Shown here piece by piece: positions 32,765 through 41,210 of a stretch of 54,285 bases of DNA. The notes beneath the pieces are model-generated. The model saw only the letters and a list, made by a program, of their open reading frames with translations, did not search any database and was not told the origin of the DNA. Source of the stretch: Psychrobacter pasteurii (GTDB taxonomy: Bacteria > Pseudomonadota > Gammaproteobacteria > Pseudomonadales > Moraxellaceae); NCBI RefSeq assembly GCF_900162815.1, contig NZ_FUGD01000075.1, forward strand, positions 1-54,285. The letters run 5' to 3'. Numbering within the stretch: position 1 is the stretch's first letter; every line of letters begins with the position of its first letter. Both the position numbers and the translations under genes were made by a program.

Positions 32765-33097
32765 ATGAATGCTGGCAAGTTAAGACACCGCATTAAGCTT
32801 TATAAGAGTAAAACAAAATCATCGCCTATGGGTGGGGGCGGAGCATTAATATGGGAGCATGTACTGACACTCTCCGCCGCGTTTGAGCCACTATCTGTAA
32901 AAGATATGTTGGCAGCTCAAGCGGCCAGTAGTGAGGCTAAAGTACGTTGTACCTTACGGTACCGGCATGATGTGGATAGCAAAATGCGAGTTGGCCATAG
33001 AGGCCGCATGTATGAGATTGATGGCGACCCTCTGCCAGATGCCAACAGTGGCCTTGAATACATGACTTTAATGTTAAAAGAGGTGACCAATGGCTAG
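32765..33097 (+). CDS. head closure (head-tail joining) protein
   Basis: 110 residues of the SPP1 gp16-like head closure family: MNAGKLRHRIKLYKS at the start, WEHVLTLSAAFEPLS in the middle, then RVGHRGRMYEIDG and a final GLEYMTLMLKEV. It closes the connector after packaging and receives the tail. It overlaps the next gene by 8 nt. Confidence 0.9.
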   Translation: MNAGKLRHRIKLYKSKTKSSPMGGGGALIWEHVLTLSAAFEPLSVKDMLAAQAASSEAKVRCTLRYRHDVDSKMRVGHRGRMYEIDGDPLPDANSGLEYMTLMLKEVTNG

Positions 33098-33572
33098 TGA
33101 CTGGGGTTCAGTTGATATTAAAGGGCTCGACGAACTTGACGCCAAGCTTGCACTGCTAGATAACGAGCTGGCTGGCAAGTCTCTATATAGCGCTTTAAAC
33201 GTTGCTTTAACTCCAGTTGTTAAAGAGGCTAAAGCGCGAGCGAGTGTAGCACCTGAACCGCACATAATGACAACCGCCGGCGGTCGTAAGGTTGAGGTTA
33301 AGCCTGGGCTACTTGAGTCGGCTATCCGCAAACGCAGACTGCCGAAATCTGAGCATACAGGAGAGTTCGCCCAAGGCGCGGTGATGGGTGTTTATGTTGG
33401 GAAGGGCACAAAACAAAAAGAATATCCTAGGTATTGGCACTTTATTGAACATGGCACATCAAAAATGAGATCAGCGCCATTTTTACGCCCTGCTTTTGAT
33501 CACAACGTAGACAATATGGTGAACCGCTTTGCTAAAAAGCTAGCGCAAAATATAGACAAGCATCTGGAGTAA
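33090..33572 (+). CDS. HK97 gp10-like neck/tail completion protein
   Basis: 160 residues: DIKGLDELDAKLALLDNELAG start, LNVALTPVVKEAKARA helix, then YPRYWHFIEHGTSKMRSAPFLRPAFD (about 110-135), the diagnostic segment of the HK97 gp10 family. It likely helps joining of tails to heads. Confidence 0.92.
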   Translation: MASDWGSVDIKGLDELDAKLALLDNELAGKSLYSALNVALTPVVKEAKARASVAPEPHIMTTAGGRKVEVKPGLLESAIRKRRLPKSEHTGEFAQGAVMGVYVGKGTKQKEYPRYWHFIEHGTSKMRSAPFLRPAFDHNVDNMVNRFAKKLAQNIDKHLE

Positions 33573-33575
33573 TCA

Positions 33576-34016
33576 ATGATAGCGGGCATACAAATATATG
33601 AAGCTCTGCATTTACTCTTTGCGAACGATTTGCGCTTGGCGGATAAAACGCATTATGCGGACAAGACAAGATATGCATTGAAGCCTACAGCAGGCCGCAT
33701 TTACCCCGATATGCTAACAGAGCACGATGACAAAACTATCCCTTATGTTGTTTATCAGAATATAAGCACAGTGCCCGAAGTAACGCTGGACGGTGTAACC
33801 GGGCATGAGTGGGTCCGCATGCAAATAGACGTATATCACAACGATAAATACCAGGCTGTACTACTCGCAAATCGAGTAGTACAAAAAATTAATGACAATA
33901 TACAACCAAGCATTTATAGCGCGAGACAATCGCTTCGCGAGGGTAATTTATTTCGCGAGTCAATCGATTATGAGTTCTGGCAAACCGCCCCAACAACAGA
34001 AGACGAAATGGAGTAA
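33576..34016 (+). CDS. tail terminator/completion protein (DUF3168)
   Basis: 146 residues with the DUF3168 pattern: IYEALHLLFAND, GRIYPDMLTEHDDKTIPYVVYQ, then WVRMQIDVYHNDKYQAVLLANRV. It caps the tail tube. An insertion near residues 21-35 (LADKTHYADKTRYALK) carries two copies of the ADKTxY hexapeptide discussed in the findings. Confidence 0.88.
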   Translation: MIAGIQIYEALHLLFANDLRLADKTHYADKTRYALKPTAGRIYPDMLTEHDDKTIPYVVYQNISTVPEVTLDGVTGHEWVRMQIDVYHNDKYQAVLLANRVVQKINDNIQPSIYSARQSLREGNLFRESIDYEFWQTAPTTEDEME

Positions 34017-34021
34017 TCACC

Positions 34022-34450
34022 ATGGCAGTAGAGAATTTAGTAGATAGCTTTTACCAGCTATTAGTATCTAGCACCGAGTTAGAGTTTAAAAAAGTAAGGC
34101 ATTTGCAAAAATGCGAGCCACCGACCAGCGAAAAAACATTAGATGATGTGACGTCAACGGATGATAGGCGCACAGTCAAAGCAGTTGTTGATTTCACCGA
34201 GGACAGCGAAATTGAGTTTGAATTTGTGCTTGATCCGACTGACGAACAGCATCTCCTAATACAAAGTGCGTATGAAGATAATACAGAGCTAAACTGGCAG
34301 TATAAACTCGTCAAAGCGACGGGATTGAGCCGTCAGTTCAAAGGCATGGTCAGTAAATTAACTCCAAACACTGATGATAATAAAAAGAAGGTCCGCATGA
34401 CTGGGACAATCACTATCACCAGCGACCCCACAAAAATTTTAACCGAATAA
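34022..34450 (+). CDS. major tail tube protein
   Basis: 142 residues, beta-rich, with the layout of siphoviral tube proteins: EFKKVRHLQKCEPPTSEKTLDDVTSTDD and a central EIEFEFVLDPTDEQHLL. The end KKVRMTGTITITSDPTKI is typical. Position between tail terminator and tail chaperones supports the call. Confidence 0.85.
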   Translation: MAVENLVDSFYQLLVSSTELEFKKVRHLQKCEPPTSEKTLDDVTSTDDRRTVKAVVDFTEDSEIEFEFVLDPTDEQHLLIQSAYEDNTELNWQYKLVKATGLSRQFKGMVSKLTPNTDDNKKKVRMTGTITITSDPTKILTE

Positions 34451-34480
34451 TCACTAAAATTTAGCATAAGGACAAGATAG

Positions 34481-34852
34481 ATGAAAAAGATTGAAACTAA
34501 AGGTGTTTTAGATAAAGCTGCCATTTTGGCATTTGCCAGCAATAGCGCTTTAAAGGTTGAGAAAATCGAATTATCAGAAATGGGGGGTGAGGTTTACATC
34601 AAAGAGCTTACAGCGGGCGAGCGCGAAGCTCTTGAAAAACAGATGCAAAGTCAGACTGATAAAAATGCTGTACGCGCCACAGTGTTTGTACATAGTGTTT
34701 GTAACGCAGATGGCGAGCTGATGTTTAATGTTGAAGACATCGAAGCAATTAAACAATTGCCAAGCCGTCCAGTCATTAAAGTGTTTAACCGCTCAAATGA
34801 AATCAACGGCATCACCCCTGAGCAAGTAGATACTGCAGAAAAAAACTCCTAA
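34481..34852 (+). CDS. tail assembly chaperone G
   Basis: 123 residues, counterpart of lambda gpG. It has an ITLEL-like start (KVEKIELSEMGGEVYIKELTAGEREALEK) and a soluble helical body. It binds the tape measure before tube assembly. Near its end an A-AAA-AAC heptamer lets some ribosomes shift to the -1 frame and make the longer G-T product. Confidence 0.87.
   Translation: MKKIETKGVLDKAAILAFASNSALKVEKIELSEMGGEVYIKELTAGEREALEKQMQSQTDKNAVRATVFVHSVCNADGELMFNVEDIEAIKQLPSRPVIKVFNRSNEINGITPEQVDTAEKNS
34840..34846 (+). promoter_or_regulatory. programmed -1 ribosomal frameshift site
   Basis: The heptamer A AAA AAC is in the correct phase relative to gene G (codons AAA 34841-34843 and AAC 34844-34846). 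A -1 shift continues from 34846 in the frame of gene T with no stop until 35181. Eighteen codons separate the shift point from ATG 34900. Confidence 0.88.
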
Positions 34853-35181
34853 GCCATCCTAGTCGTAGATTTTTATTCAAGCTTGCAGGTCATCTTGGCA
34901 TGACAGTCTCACAGCTATCATCTGAGATGACATCGCAAGAACTGACAGAGTGGATGGCGTACGATAGATTTGACCCGATTGGAGGGTTCCGACAAGATTT
35001 ACAGACAGCGCATTTGTTATATGAAAAACGGGGTAGCGATGATAAAAACATTTTTGACTTCTTACCTGTTGACCCAAACCCAATGACTGACGAGCAGCGC
35101 GCAGAAGTTGAGAGAGTTAAGAAAATAGAGGAGTTGGAGGTTCAGACAGCACAAATGATTGCTATGTTTGACAGTATGTAA
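34846..35181 (+). CDS. T part of tail assembly chaperone G-T, read by frameshift
   Basis: Counterpart of lambda gpT, expressed as a G-T fusion of about 233 residues (122 from G, 111 from T). The segment before the first ATG, RRFLFKLAGHLG, joins MTVSQLSSEMTSQELTEWMAYDRFDPIGG as in T-like proteins (L..LGMT...L...M...EL.EW.AY), so the family homology begins upstream of ATG 34900. That shows the natural product is the fusion. The C-terminal 30 residues form a helix. Confidence 0.85.
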   Translation, partial: LLSHPSRRFLFKLAGHLGMTVSQLSSEMTSQELTEWMAYDRFDPIGGFRQDLQTAHLLYEKRGSDDKNIFDFLPVDPNPMTDEQRAEVERVKKIEELEVQTAQMIAMFDSM

Positions 35182-35254
35182 TGCTATAGACAGCTGGTTA
35201 TTTGTGATTTTTCGTACTATGATTAAGTCTTTAATCTTAATATTTGGAGGCTGA

Positions 35255-36166
35255 ATGTTGCGCAAAATTATAAATATCACACTTTACTTAATTGCAGCGT
35301 TTGTAGCCCTCATGGCTATAGCAATGATATTTGCAGCAAATGTGAATAATTTTAAAGCATTTGTTGTGCTAATAATATCGGCTGCTATTTTTTTGCCAGA
35401 GGTGCAGGCCTCAATTAATAGGATGGTTGGAAAGAACATTAATGCCATTGCTTATATTTTTTTAGGGTTTGTTTTATTCATCTGTGGAATACTCATTGCT
35501 GCGGGGACAGAGTCACAAGTAAAAGAAGTCCAGGCTAAAAAAGCAATCGACGCAAAGCAGGTTGTGGTAGGAAAAGAACAAGAGATAAAGAAAAAAGAAC
35601 AGATCGAAAAAGAGAAAGCTGAGAAAGTTAAAGAGCAAGATTTAAGTAAGGTTATTTATCCTTATACTAAAGAAGAATATCCTAAGCTTTATGCTCAATG
35701 GGGAGAGGAATGGATATCGGATATTAATCTAATGTTGCCTAAAGCTGCTGAAAAAATCAGCAAAGAGTCGAAGTGTGATAATGTGGAGATTGTTGAAATC
35801 TCTACAACTAAAAGCAAACCCAAAAAAGAAGCAGTTTTTTTTATTGATTGCAGTAATGGTGAGCGTTTCTATGTATCACAAAATGACTTTGATGTAGAAA
35901 GTGAGATGCTAGCAGAGAGTGAAAAACTTGGGCAGCCTAGTAACTACATTCACTCCTGCAGAAAAGCCATAACAGCCCAACTACAATATCCAAGCTCTTT
36001 TGATGATGAAATATTATCTATCTCAGCTAGAAAGACACGGACAGGAAATATTGAAATCGTAATTCCTTTTACAGCAAAAAATGGCTTGGGTATGGATATT
36101 CCGCAAAGCGGGAGATGTTTAGTAACTACTGAAAATAAAATAGAGCTTAACATTACTGACAGGTAG
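35255..36166 (+). CDS. membrane protein, accessory gene in the tail operon
   Basis: 303 residues, no family recognised. Three membrane helices lie at about 8-28, 33-50 and 67-85. A highly charged coiled coil (about 92-130; KEQEIKKKEQIEKEKAEKVKE) follows, and then a C-terminal soluble domain with four cysteines (about 175-300), strand-rich, with ISTTKSKPKKEAVFFIDCSNGE. Structural tail genes do not look like this. It has its own strong GGAGG ribosome binding site and a terminator, between the chaperones and tape measure, so it is a probable lysogen-expressed accessory gene (moron). Confidence 0.75.
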   Translation: MLRKIINITLYLIAAFVALMAIAMIFAANVNNFKAFVVLIISAAIFLPEVQASINRMVGKNINAIAYIFLGFVLFICGILIAAGTESQVKEVQAKKAIDAKQVVVGKEQEIKKKEQIEKEKAEKVKEQDLSKVIYPYTKEEYPKLYAQWGEEWISDINLMLPKAAEKISKESKCDNVEIVEISTTKSKPKKEAVFFIDCSNGERFYVSQNDFDVESEMLAESEKLGQPSNYIHSCRKAITAQLQYPSSFDDEILSISARKTRTGNIEIVIPFTAKNGLGMDIPQSGRCLVTTENKIELNITDR

Positions 36167-36191
36167 TATGCATAAGGCTATGCAATATAAA

Positions 36192-36217
36192 AACCCACTT
36201 GCTAAAGTGGGTTTTTT
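36192..36217 (+). terminator. terminator of the accessory membrane gene
   Basis: Perfect stem AACCCACTT / AAGTGGGTT with a four-base loop and six T, 26 bp after the stop codon. Confidence 0.88.
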
Positions 36218-36369
36218 AGTAGATAATCACAAATGAGGCGTCGAAACCTCTAATCAAACAGCGCAATCCACATGCGTCAACGTGGTTTTTTTATGCCTAA
36301 TCAATAGGCAGGCTCTTACATATTTGTCTCTGTGTTGTTGTGATAAACATGCAGATAACCATCTATGTC

Positions 36370-36450
36370 GAGAGGGTGGCAGCACATATAAGACCCACTT
36401 GCGTGGGAAAAACTGCCCGCCGTTCTGTTTGACGGTTTCGAACCTCTTGG
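36370..36450 (+). ncRNA. structured leader or small RNA upstream of the rha-like gene (candidate)
   Basis: In the 335-bp gene-free stretch 36167-36501 several helices nest. GAGG (36372) can pair with CCTC (36443), and GGCAG (36378) with CTGCC (36413). They enclose CCCAC/GTGGG (36394-36407), and GGTT-TCG-AACC lies next to them. A leader-encoded antisense RNA, like the C4 RNA of phages P1/P7, is possible from its place before a phage regulator. No search was made. Confidence 0.3.
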
Positions 36451-36501
36451 CGCCCTATATATTTATAAGGCAACCTCGAAAAAAACAAACAGGAGGTCAT
36501 T

Positions 36502-37089
36502 ATGACCACATTATCTGCAACCTATCAAAGCTTAGTTCATAACCATAACAATCAAGTTACCACTACATCAAAAATAGTGGCCGATACTTTTGGTAAAATG
36601 CATAAACATGTTTTAGCTAAAATTGACCAAATAATCGCTGAAACGCCCGTAGAATTCAATGAGCCCAATTTTCGTCCTATTGAGATGAGTGTAAAAGTTG
36701 GCTTTGGTATGCGCTCAGAAAGAGCTTTCGAAATCACCAAGGATGGCTTTATGTTATTGGTGATGGGCTTTACTGGCAAAAAGGCAATGGCGCTTAAGAT
36801 TGAATTTATTAACGCCTTCAATTGGATGTATGAACAATTACAATCTGCAAGGACAACATCAGAGCAGCGCACACCACTTAGGCAGGCATGTGATCGTCTG
36901 GCTGTGAATAATATGCTGATTAGCGATGCTTACAAGATGGTGAGTGAGTATTATGGCGTGGAAGGTATCGATCAGATACCTGTCGATAAACTGCCTGAAG
37001 CGGTAGCTTATGTGTACGAAGTGGCTTTAAAGCTTAAATCCACCAGTACGCTGAGCGAAGCGGTGCGCCTCAATACCAATCATTGGTGA
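36502..37089 (+). CDS. Rha-family phage regulatory protein
   Basis: 195 residues. The N-terminal Rha domain (about 18-105): TTSKIVADTFGKMHKHVLAKID, NEPNFRPIEM, then the diagnostic RAFEITKDGFMLLVMGFTGKKAM and FINAFNWMYEQL. The C-terminal 75 residues (RQACDRLAVNNMLISDAYKMV ... LPEAVAYVYEVAL) form a separate helical domain. Rha proteins interfere with phage growth where host IHF is missing or act as antirepressors. ATG 36502 has a very strong AGGAGG. It sits in an accessory block inside the tail operon, unusual for a regulator. Confidence 0.88.
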   Translation: MTTLSATYQSLVHNHNNQVTTTSKIVADTFGKMHKHVLAKIDQIIAETPVEFNEPNFRPIEMSVKVGFGMRSERAFEITKDGFMLLVMGFTGKKAMALKIEFINAFNWMYEQLQSARTTSEQRTPLRQACDRLAVNNMLISDAYKMVSEYYGVEGIDQIPVDKLPEAVAYVYEVALKLKSTSTLSEAVRLNTNHW

Positions 37090-37308
37090 CCAATGTGTTT
37101 TATATCAATAGCTGGTTTAAAGCGGTGCGCGGCCCACTATCAGCCTTAAATCCATTGCTGGTTAAAGAGGTTAGTGGACATATGATTAACGGCGTATTTA
37201 CAGCTGGCATATTAAACAGTCAATTACAGATAGGGTTTGATGCTACTATTAGCAACGCCCACCAATGGAGTGTTGGTAAAGTCTAAACACTCATATTAAC
37301 TGAACAAA
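37090..37308. other. gap after the rha-like gene, no confident gene
   Basis: An open frame of about 67 codons (37083-37286, TTG start) exists but has no ribosome binding site and no recognisable motif. I leave it unannotated. Confidence 0.4.
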
Positions 37309-37335
37309 AAGCCTCAATCGTTTTGATTGGGGCTT
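37309..37335 (+). terminator. terminator after the rha-like gene
   Basis: Stem AAGCCTCAATC / GATTGGGGCTT (one G-U) with a GTTTT-type loop and six T. Confidence 0.85.
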
Positions 37336-37352
37336 TTTTATTACCCAAAGCA

Positions 37353-37385
37353 AAACCCCCAGTCTGACCGGACGTGGGGGTTTTT
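37353..37385 (+). terminator. second hairpin terminator
   Basis: AACCCCCA paired with TGGGGGTT across a 13-base loop, followed by TTTTT. It lies 17 bp after the preceding terminator. Confidence 0.75.
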
Positions 37386-37455
37386 GTATTCACTCCTAAC
37401 AGCACTTAAGAGTAAATCTATGAAAGATTATATCACAATATTTATGGAGGCGATA

Positions 37456-37581
37456 ATGGAGAGTCTAAAGAAATATGGCTTGATACCGACGCTTTTAATG
37501 ATTATAGGGTTTATTATTTTTGCGTCAATTCTGCTATTCGTTTGGCAGCTGCCTGAAATAATTATGGCAATTAAATCTTAA
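37456..37581 (+). CDS. very small single-span membrane protein
   Basis: 41 residues: MESLKKYGLIPTLLMIIGF then a hydrophobic helix to VWQLPEI. ATG 37456 has GGAGG five bases before it, which is the best start; an in-frame ATG at 37420 would add 12 residues. Flanked by terminators on both sides, so it is its own unit. Function unknown; small phage membrane proteins of this type sometimes act in superinfection exclusion or as antiholins. Confidence 0.65.
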   Translation: MESLKKYGLIPTLLMIIGFIIFASILLFVWQLPEIIMAIKS

Positions 37582-37599
37582 AAACAAAAATATAGATAT

Positions 37600-37621
37600 G
37601 CCCCTTTATGGGGCTTTTTTT
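37600..37621 (+). terminator. terminator just before the tape measure gene
   Basis: Stem GCCCC / GGGGC with a five-base loop and seven T. The ribosome binding site AAGGAG of the tape measure gene follows 12 bases later. Confidence 0.82.
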
Positions 37622-37646
37622 ATGCCCGGAATAAGGAGTATTAACA

Positions 37647-40600
37647 TTGGGTAAAGTCTTATCACGCTTAGATATCTTACTGCATGCTAATACTGCTAAC
37701 TACCGCCGCGATATTAAGCAAGCAACAAACGAGACCAAAGCAGAGCTAAAAAGCGTCTCCGATGCAGCAGTTGCAAGTGGCAAAAAAATTGATGCGTCAC
37801 TTAACTCGCTACTTAATATGAAAAACGCGATTGCTGGCGTGGGTGTTGCTGCATTTGCATCATCTATCATAAGCACGGCTGATCAAATGCAGGATCTTGC
37901 TAGTAAGATTCGGATTAGCACTGAAAGCACTGAAGAATATGTTGCAGTCATGCACCAGTTGCGAGATATCTCGCGCGAAAACGCAGCATCTTATGGAGCA
38001 ACAGTTGAACTGTATGCTGATTCACGTAGAGCATTAAAAGAGCTCGGTAAATCACAGCAAGAGACTATTGATTTTACGAATAATTTATCTAAAGCAATGC
38101 GCGTCGGTGGTGGCGAAGCACAGGCTCAAGCCGCTGCATTAACTCAGCTTGGTCAGGCTCTAGCATCAGGCGTTCTAAGAGGTGATGAATTTAACTCAGT
38201 TGCTGAGCAGGCGCCAGTTTTGCTTGATTTGCTTGCAAAAGAGTTAGACACAACCAGAGGAGCTTTGCGTAAATTAGCCGCTGATGGGGCATTGACTTCA
38301 GATGTAATTTACAACGCTATATCATCAGCAACTGACGTTCTAGACGAAAAGATGTCTAAAGTGACAGTAACTCTCACTCAAGCAGTGGGGGTGTTTAAAG
38401 ATCAGTATGCAATTTTTGTAGATGACATAGTTAACCAGAACACAACCATAGGTCAGAACCTGGGTCAAATGGTATTAGTCGCCGCTGATAACTTTGCAAC
38501 ACTAGCCAAGGCAGGTATAGCGGTCAGTGGCGTGTGGCTAGCAAACACAGTGGCAAGCTCAGGCCTAACAAAGTCAATAGCGGGGCTGGTGGGCGCACAA
38601 GTAGCGTCAGCAAAAGCCGCGGTCACAAATGCTATGAGCACTCAGAGTCAAATAGCAGCAATTAATAAATTGCATACAAACATGATGTTACTGCGCATGA
38701 CTAAGACGCATTACATCGCATTAGCAAAGCAGGCTGTCGCAAGTACCGTGGCGTACACTCGCTCATTGGCTGGGCTGGCTAGCGGCTTTAATGCATCAAC
38801 TGCGGCAGCTGCTATGCACAATAGAGCGATAGCAGCGGGCAATGCAACAAAAAAAGTTGCTGTAGCAAGTACCATGCTTGCGACAAGTGCAACCAGGAGT
38901 ATGGGTAACGCGCTTAAGTCTGTTGGCAGTATTATCACCAAGCATCCTCTTATGATAGTAGCTGCGACGCTGTCTGCTATTGTCGTGCAGACACATGGCC
39001 TACAAGGCGCCATGGATAGTCTAGGCGATGCGTTAAGCGTTGTTGGCATCTTATTTACTGACATGGTCTCAGTGGGAGTCAACGGCATTGGCTGGCTGTG
39101 GGATAGCACTACCAACTTTTTAAACAGCCTTATGGGAGACTCTCAGACTGCAACCGAAACATCTGGTGGTTATTTTGCGACTCTATTTGCTGGCACTGAA
39201 GGCGGGTTTGTTGGCATGTTGCAAGTAGCTGCTAGTGTCTTTGATGACATCCTGTCTGCAGTAGTGGCTTTTGCTCGCATGAGCTGGACAAATCTAAACC
39301 AGTTTGTCATTAGTGTGAAGAACGCTTTTAAAAGCATGGGAAACCTAGCTATAAGTGTGTTTGAGGGGATTGTTAACGCAGGCATTAGTCGGATCAACTT
39401 TTTGATATCGGGCGTGAACCTGCTCATAAGAGGTGCAAACGCTGCTAAAAACCTTTTTGGTTTTGACGGTGGCTATAGTGAGGTAGCGCATCTAGGGAAT
39501 GCGAGCTTTGGGAGGTTCTCATTCGAGGACACCAACTATGTTGGCTACACAGAGTCGTACACTCAAATCACTGCAGCGAGAAGCCTGACTGACAGCGCAA
39601 TCGCTCGACAAAACGACATTAAAACAAACGCAGACGCTGCAAGAGACGCGTTAAATAAAACTGGAGTAGCTGCTGAACAGGCTGGAGAATCTGCTAAGAA
39701 GGCGGCCGACAAGGCGAACAAAGGTCTTAAAGATGTCAAAAAAGGTCTGACGGATGCTGAAAAAGCAGCTCAAGCTCTTTATAGGTCTTTCCTGAGCGCC
39801 GAAGCTGAGCTTAGAAAATCTATCTTCATGCTGGACCCGCAGACAACTTTTAGCGAACTGGCTTACGATCTATCAGATGCAACAAACGAGATGTCGAAGT
39901 TTGATGAGCAAATGAAGCAAGTTTTACGCTCGCTCGCTAGAACTAAAGATATAAAACAATTCAATAATCAAATGAGAGATGCTGACGAGGAGATTAAAAG
40001 AGAAATTGAATTGTTGCGCGCTACTAATGACCTTGAGCGTGAGCGCCTCACAATCCAGTATGAAATACAAGACGAGCTTAAAAAATACCAGTCTCTAAAA
40101 AATGCTGGACTAACCGCTGATTACAACGCAATTGAGACGCGTTTAAAATATTTAGAAGCTGACAAGCTGCAATTACTACACTACCAGACAATCGATTCTG
40201 TAGCTAAGGACTTGGAAGGTACGATAAATGATTTATATCGACAAACTGCATTGCTTGATAATGACAGCCCTGTCGAGGCGCTACTGTACGATCTCAAAGC
40301 GTCTGGAAAATTGGCGAACGCAACAGAAGAGGAAATGCAGAGCCTAGCCAGTGCTGTCAATGCTGCTAGAGATGCATACGAAGAGTTTACACAAGCAAAA
40401 TTAGCTAGCGAAATAAAGCTAGAAGTACGTAATAGCGCGGAACAACTTCGTACAGAGTTGCTGGATTATGCAACACCAGGCACGACTTATGATCAGAATG
40501 ACAAATTGCTAGCCGACTCAATTAAGAAACTGCGACAAGCTCGAGAGCTAGAGCAGATGCAGCAAGATGAGTATGACAGACTTGCTGAGATAGCAAAAAA

Positions 40601-41210
40601 ACGTCATTACGACAAAATGATCGAGCTGAATCAGATGTATGCTAGCGACACACTAACGTCTATGGTCGGTATGACTCGAGCGTTATTTAGCGAACAATCA
40701 AGCGCATATCGCTTTATGTTTGCAGCACAGCAGTCATTTGTAATGGCGAGTGCCGGCATGAATATGTATGAGGCTTGGGGTGACATGATGGCACAGGGCG
40801 TAAGCTTACCCGACAAATTAGCTGGAGCCGCAACGATTGTTGCAGAATTCGGGAAAATTATCTCAGCAGCAAGCTCATTAACTCTTGATTTGCCGGGCTA
40901 CCGCAGCGGTGGTTTTACCGGATCTGGACGTGTGAATGAAGTCGCGGGACTTGTGCACAGAGAAGAATTTGTGGCAAACGCTGGCGTGACTCGTAAGTAT
41001 CGACCTGAGTTGGAAGCCATGCACAACGGCACCTACAAGCGCAACAGTGGCAACACTAATATCAATGTGAGCGTTAAAGTCGAAAGTAATGGTCAGAGCA
41101 CAGTTGAGTCGAATCAGCAATTGGGCAAACAGCTTGGTGCGGGGCTTGTCGAGAAGATTAAACAGGTCTTGGTGCAAGAGAGTAAGCCTGGAGGTTTGTT
41201 GTATGCTTAA
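37647..41210 (+). CDS. tail tape measure protein
   Basis: 1187 residues. The N-terminus (MGKVLSRLDILLHANTANYRRDIKQA) and the segment ASKIRISTESTEEYVAVMHQLRDISRENAASYGATVELYADSRR-type (about 85-130) fit tape measure N-domains. Hydrophobic stretches in the middle (about 280-500) and a long alpha-helical C-half follow. A glycine-rich GYRSGGFTGSGRVNEVAGLVHREEFVAN segment occurs near 1090. It sets tail length; at the rule of thumb of about 0.15 nm per residue this predicts roughly 175 nm. The start is TTG 37647 with AAGGAG eight bases upstream. Confidence 0.94.
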   Translation: MGKVLSRLDILLHANTANYRRDIKQATNETKAELKSVSDAAVASGKKIDASLNSLLNMKNAIAGVGVAAFASSIISTADQMQDLASKIRISTESTEEYVAVMHQLRDISRENAASYGATVELYADSRRALKELGKSQQETIDFTNNLSKAMRVGGGEAQAQAAALTQLGQALASGVLRGDEFNSVAEQAPVLLDLLAKELDTTRGALRKLAADGALTSDVIYNAISSATDVLDEKMSKVTVTLTQAVGVFKDQYAIFVDDIVNQNTTIGQNLGQMVLVAADNFATLAKAGIAVSGVWLANTVASSGLTKSIAGLVGAQVASAKAAVTNAMSTQSQIAAINKLHTNMMLLRMTKTHYIALAKQAVASTVAYTRSLAGLASGFNASTAAAAMHNRAIAAGNATKKVAVASTMLATSATRSMGNALKSVGSIITKHPLMIVAATLSAIVVQTHGLQGAMDSLGDALSVVGILFTDMVSVGVNGIGWLWDSTTNFLNSLMGDSQTATETSGGYFATLFAGTEGGFVGMLQVAASVFDDILSAVVAFARMSWTNLNQFVISVKNAFKSMGNLAISVFEGIVNAGISRINFLISGVNLLIRGANAAKNLFGFDGGYSEVAHLGNASFGRFSFEDTNYVGYTESYTQITAARSLTDSAIARQNDIKTNADAARDALNKTGVAAEQAGESAKKAADKANKGLKDVKKGLTDAEKAAQALYRSFLSAEAELRKSIFMLDPQTTFSELAYDLSDATNEMSKFDEQMKQVLRSLARTKDIKQFNNQMRDADEEIKREIELLRATNDLERERLTIQYEIQDELKKYQSLKNAGLTADYNAIETRLKYLEADKLQLLHYQTIDSVAKDLEGTINDLYRQTALLDNDSPVEALLYDLKASGKLANATEEEMQSLASAVNAARDAYEEFTQAKLASEIKLEVRNSAEQLRTELLDYATPGTTYDQNDKLLADSIKKLRQARELEQMQQDEYDRLAEIAKKRHYDKMIELNQMYASDTLTSMVGMTRALFSEQSSAYRFMFAAQQSFVMASAGMNMYEAWGDMMAQGVSLPDKLAGAATIVAEFGKIISAASSLTLDLPGYRSGGFTGSGRVNEVAGLVHREEFVANAGVTRKYRPELEAMHNGTYKRNSGNTNINVSVKVESNGQSTVESNQQLGKQLGAGLVEKIKQVLVQESKPGGLLYA

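Noticed and set aside
34900-35181. Independent gene T from ATG 34900
   Set aside because: No good ribosome binding site, and T-like homology begins upstream in the shifted frame; expression by frameshift is the better reading.
36282-36542. Open frame of 86 codons before the rha-like gene
   Set aside because: It crosses hairpins, has cysteine-rich nonsense composition, no ribosome binding site, and overlaps the well-supported rha start.
37083-37286. Open frame of 67 codons after the rha-like gene
   Set aside because: TTG start without ribosome binding site, no recognisable motif; could be a remnant but cannot be supported.
38711-39115. 134-codon minus-strand frame inside the tape measure gene
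   Set aside because: Lies wholly opposite a well-supported coding region; hydrophobic composition reflects the complement of alanine-rich codons.
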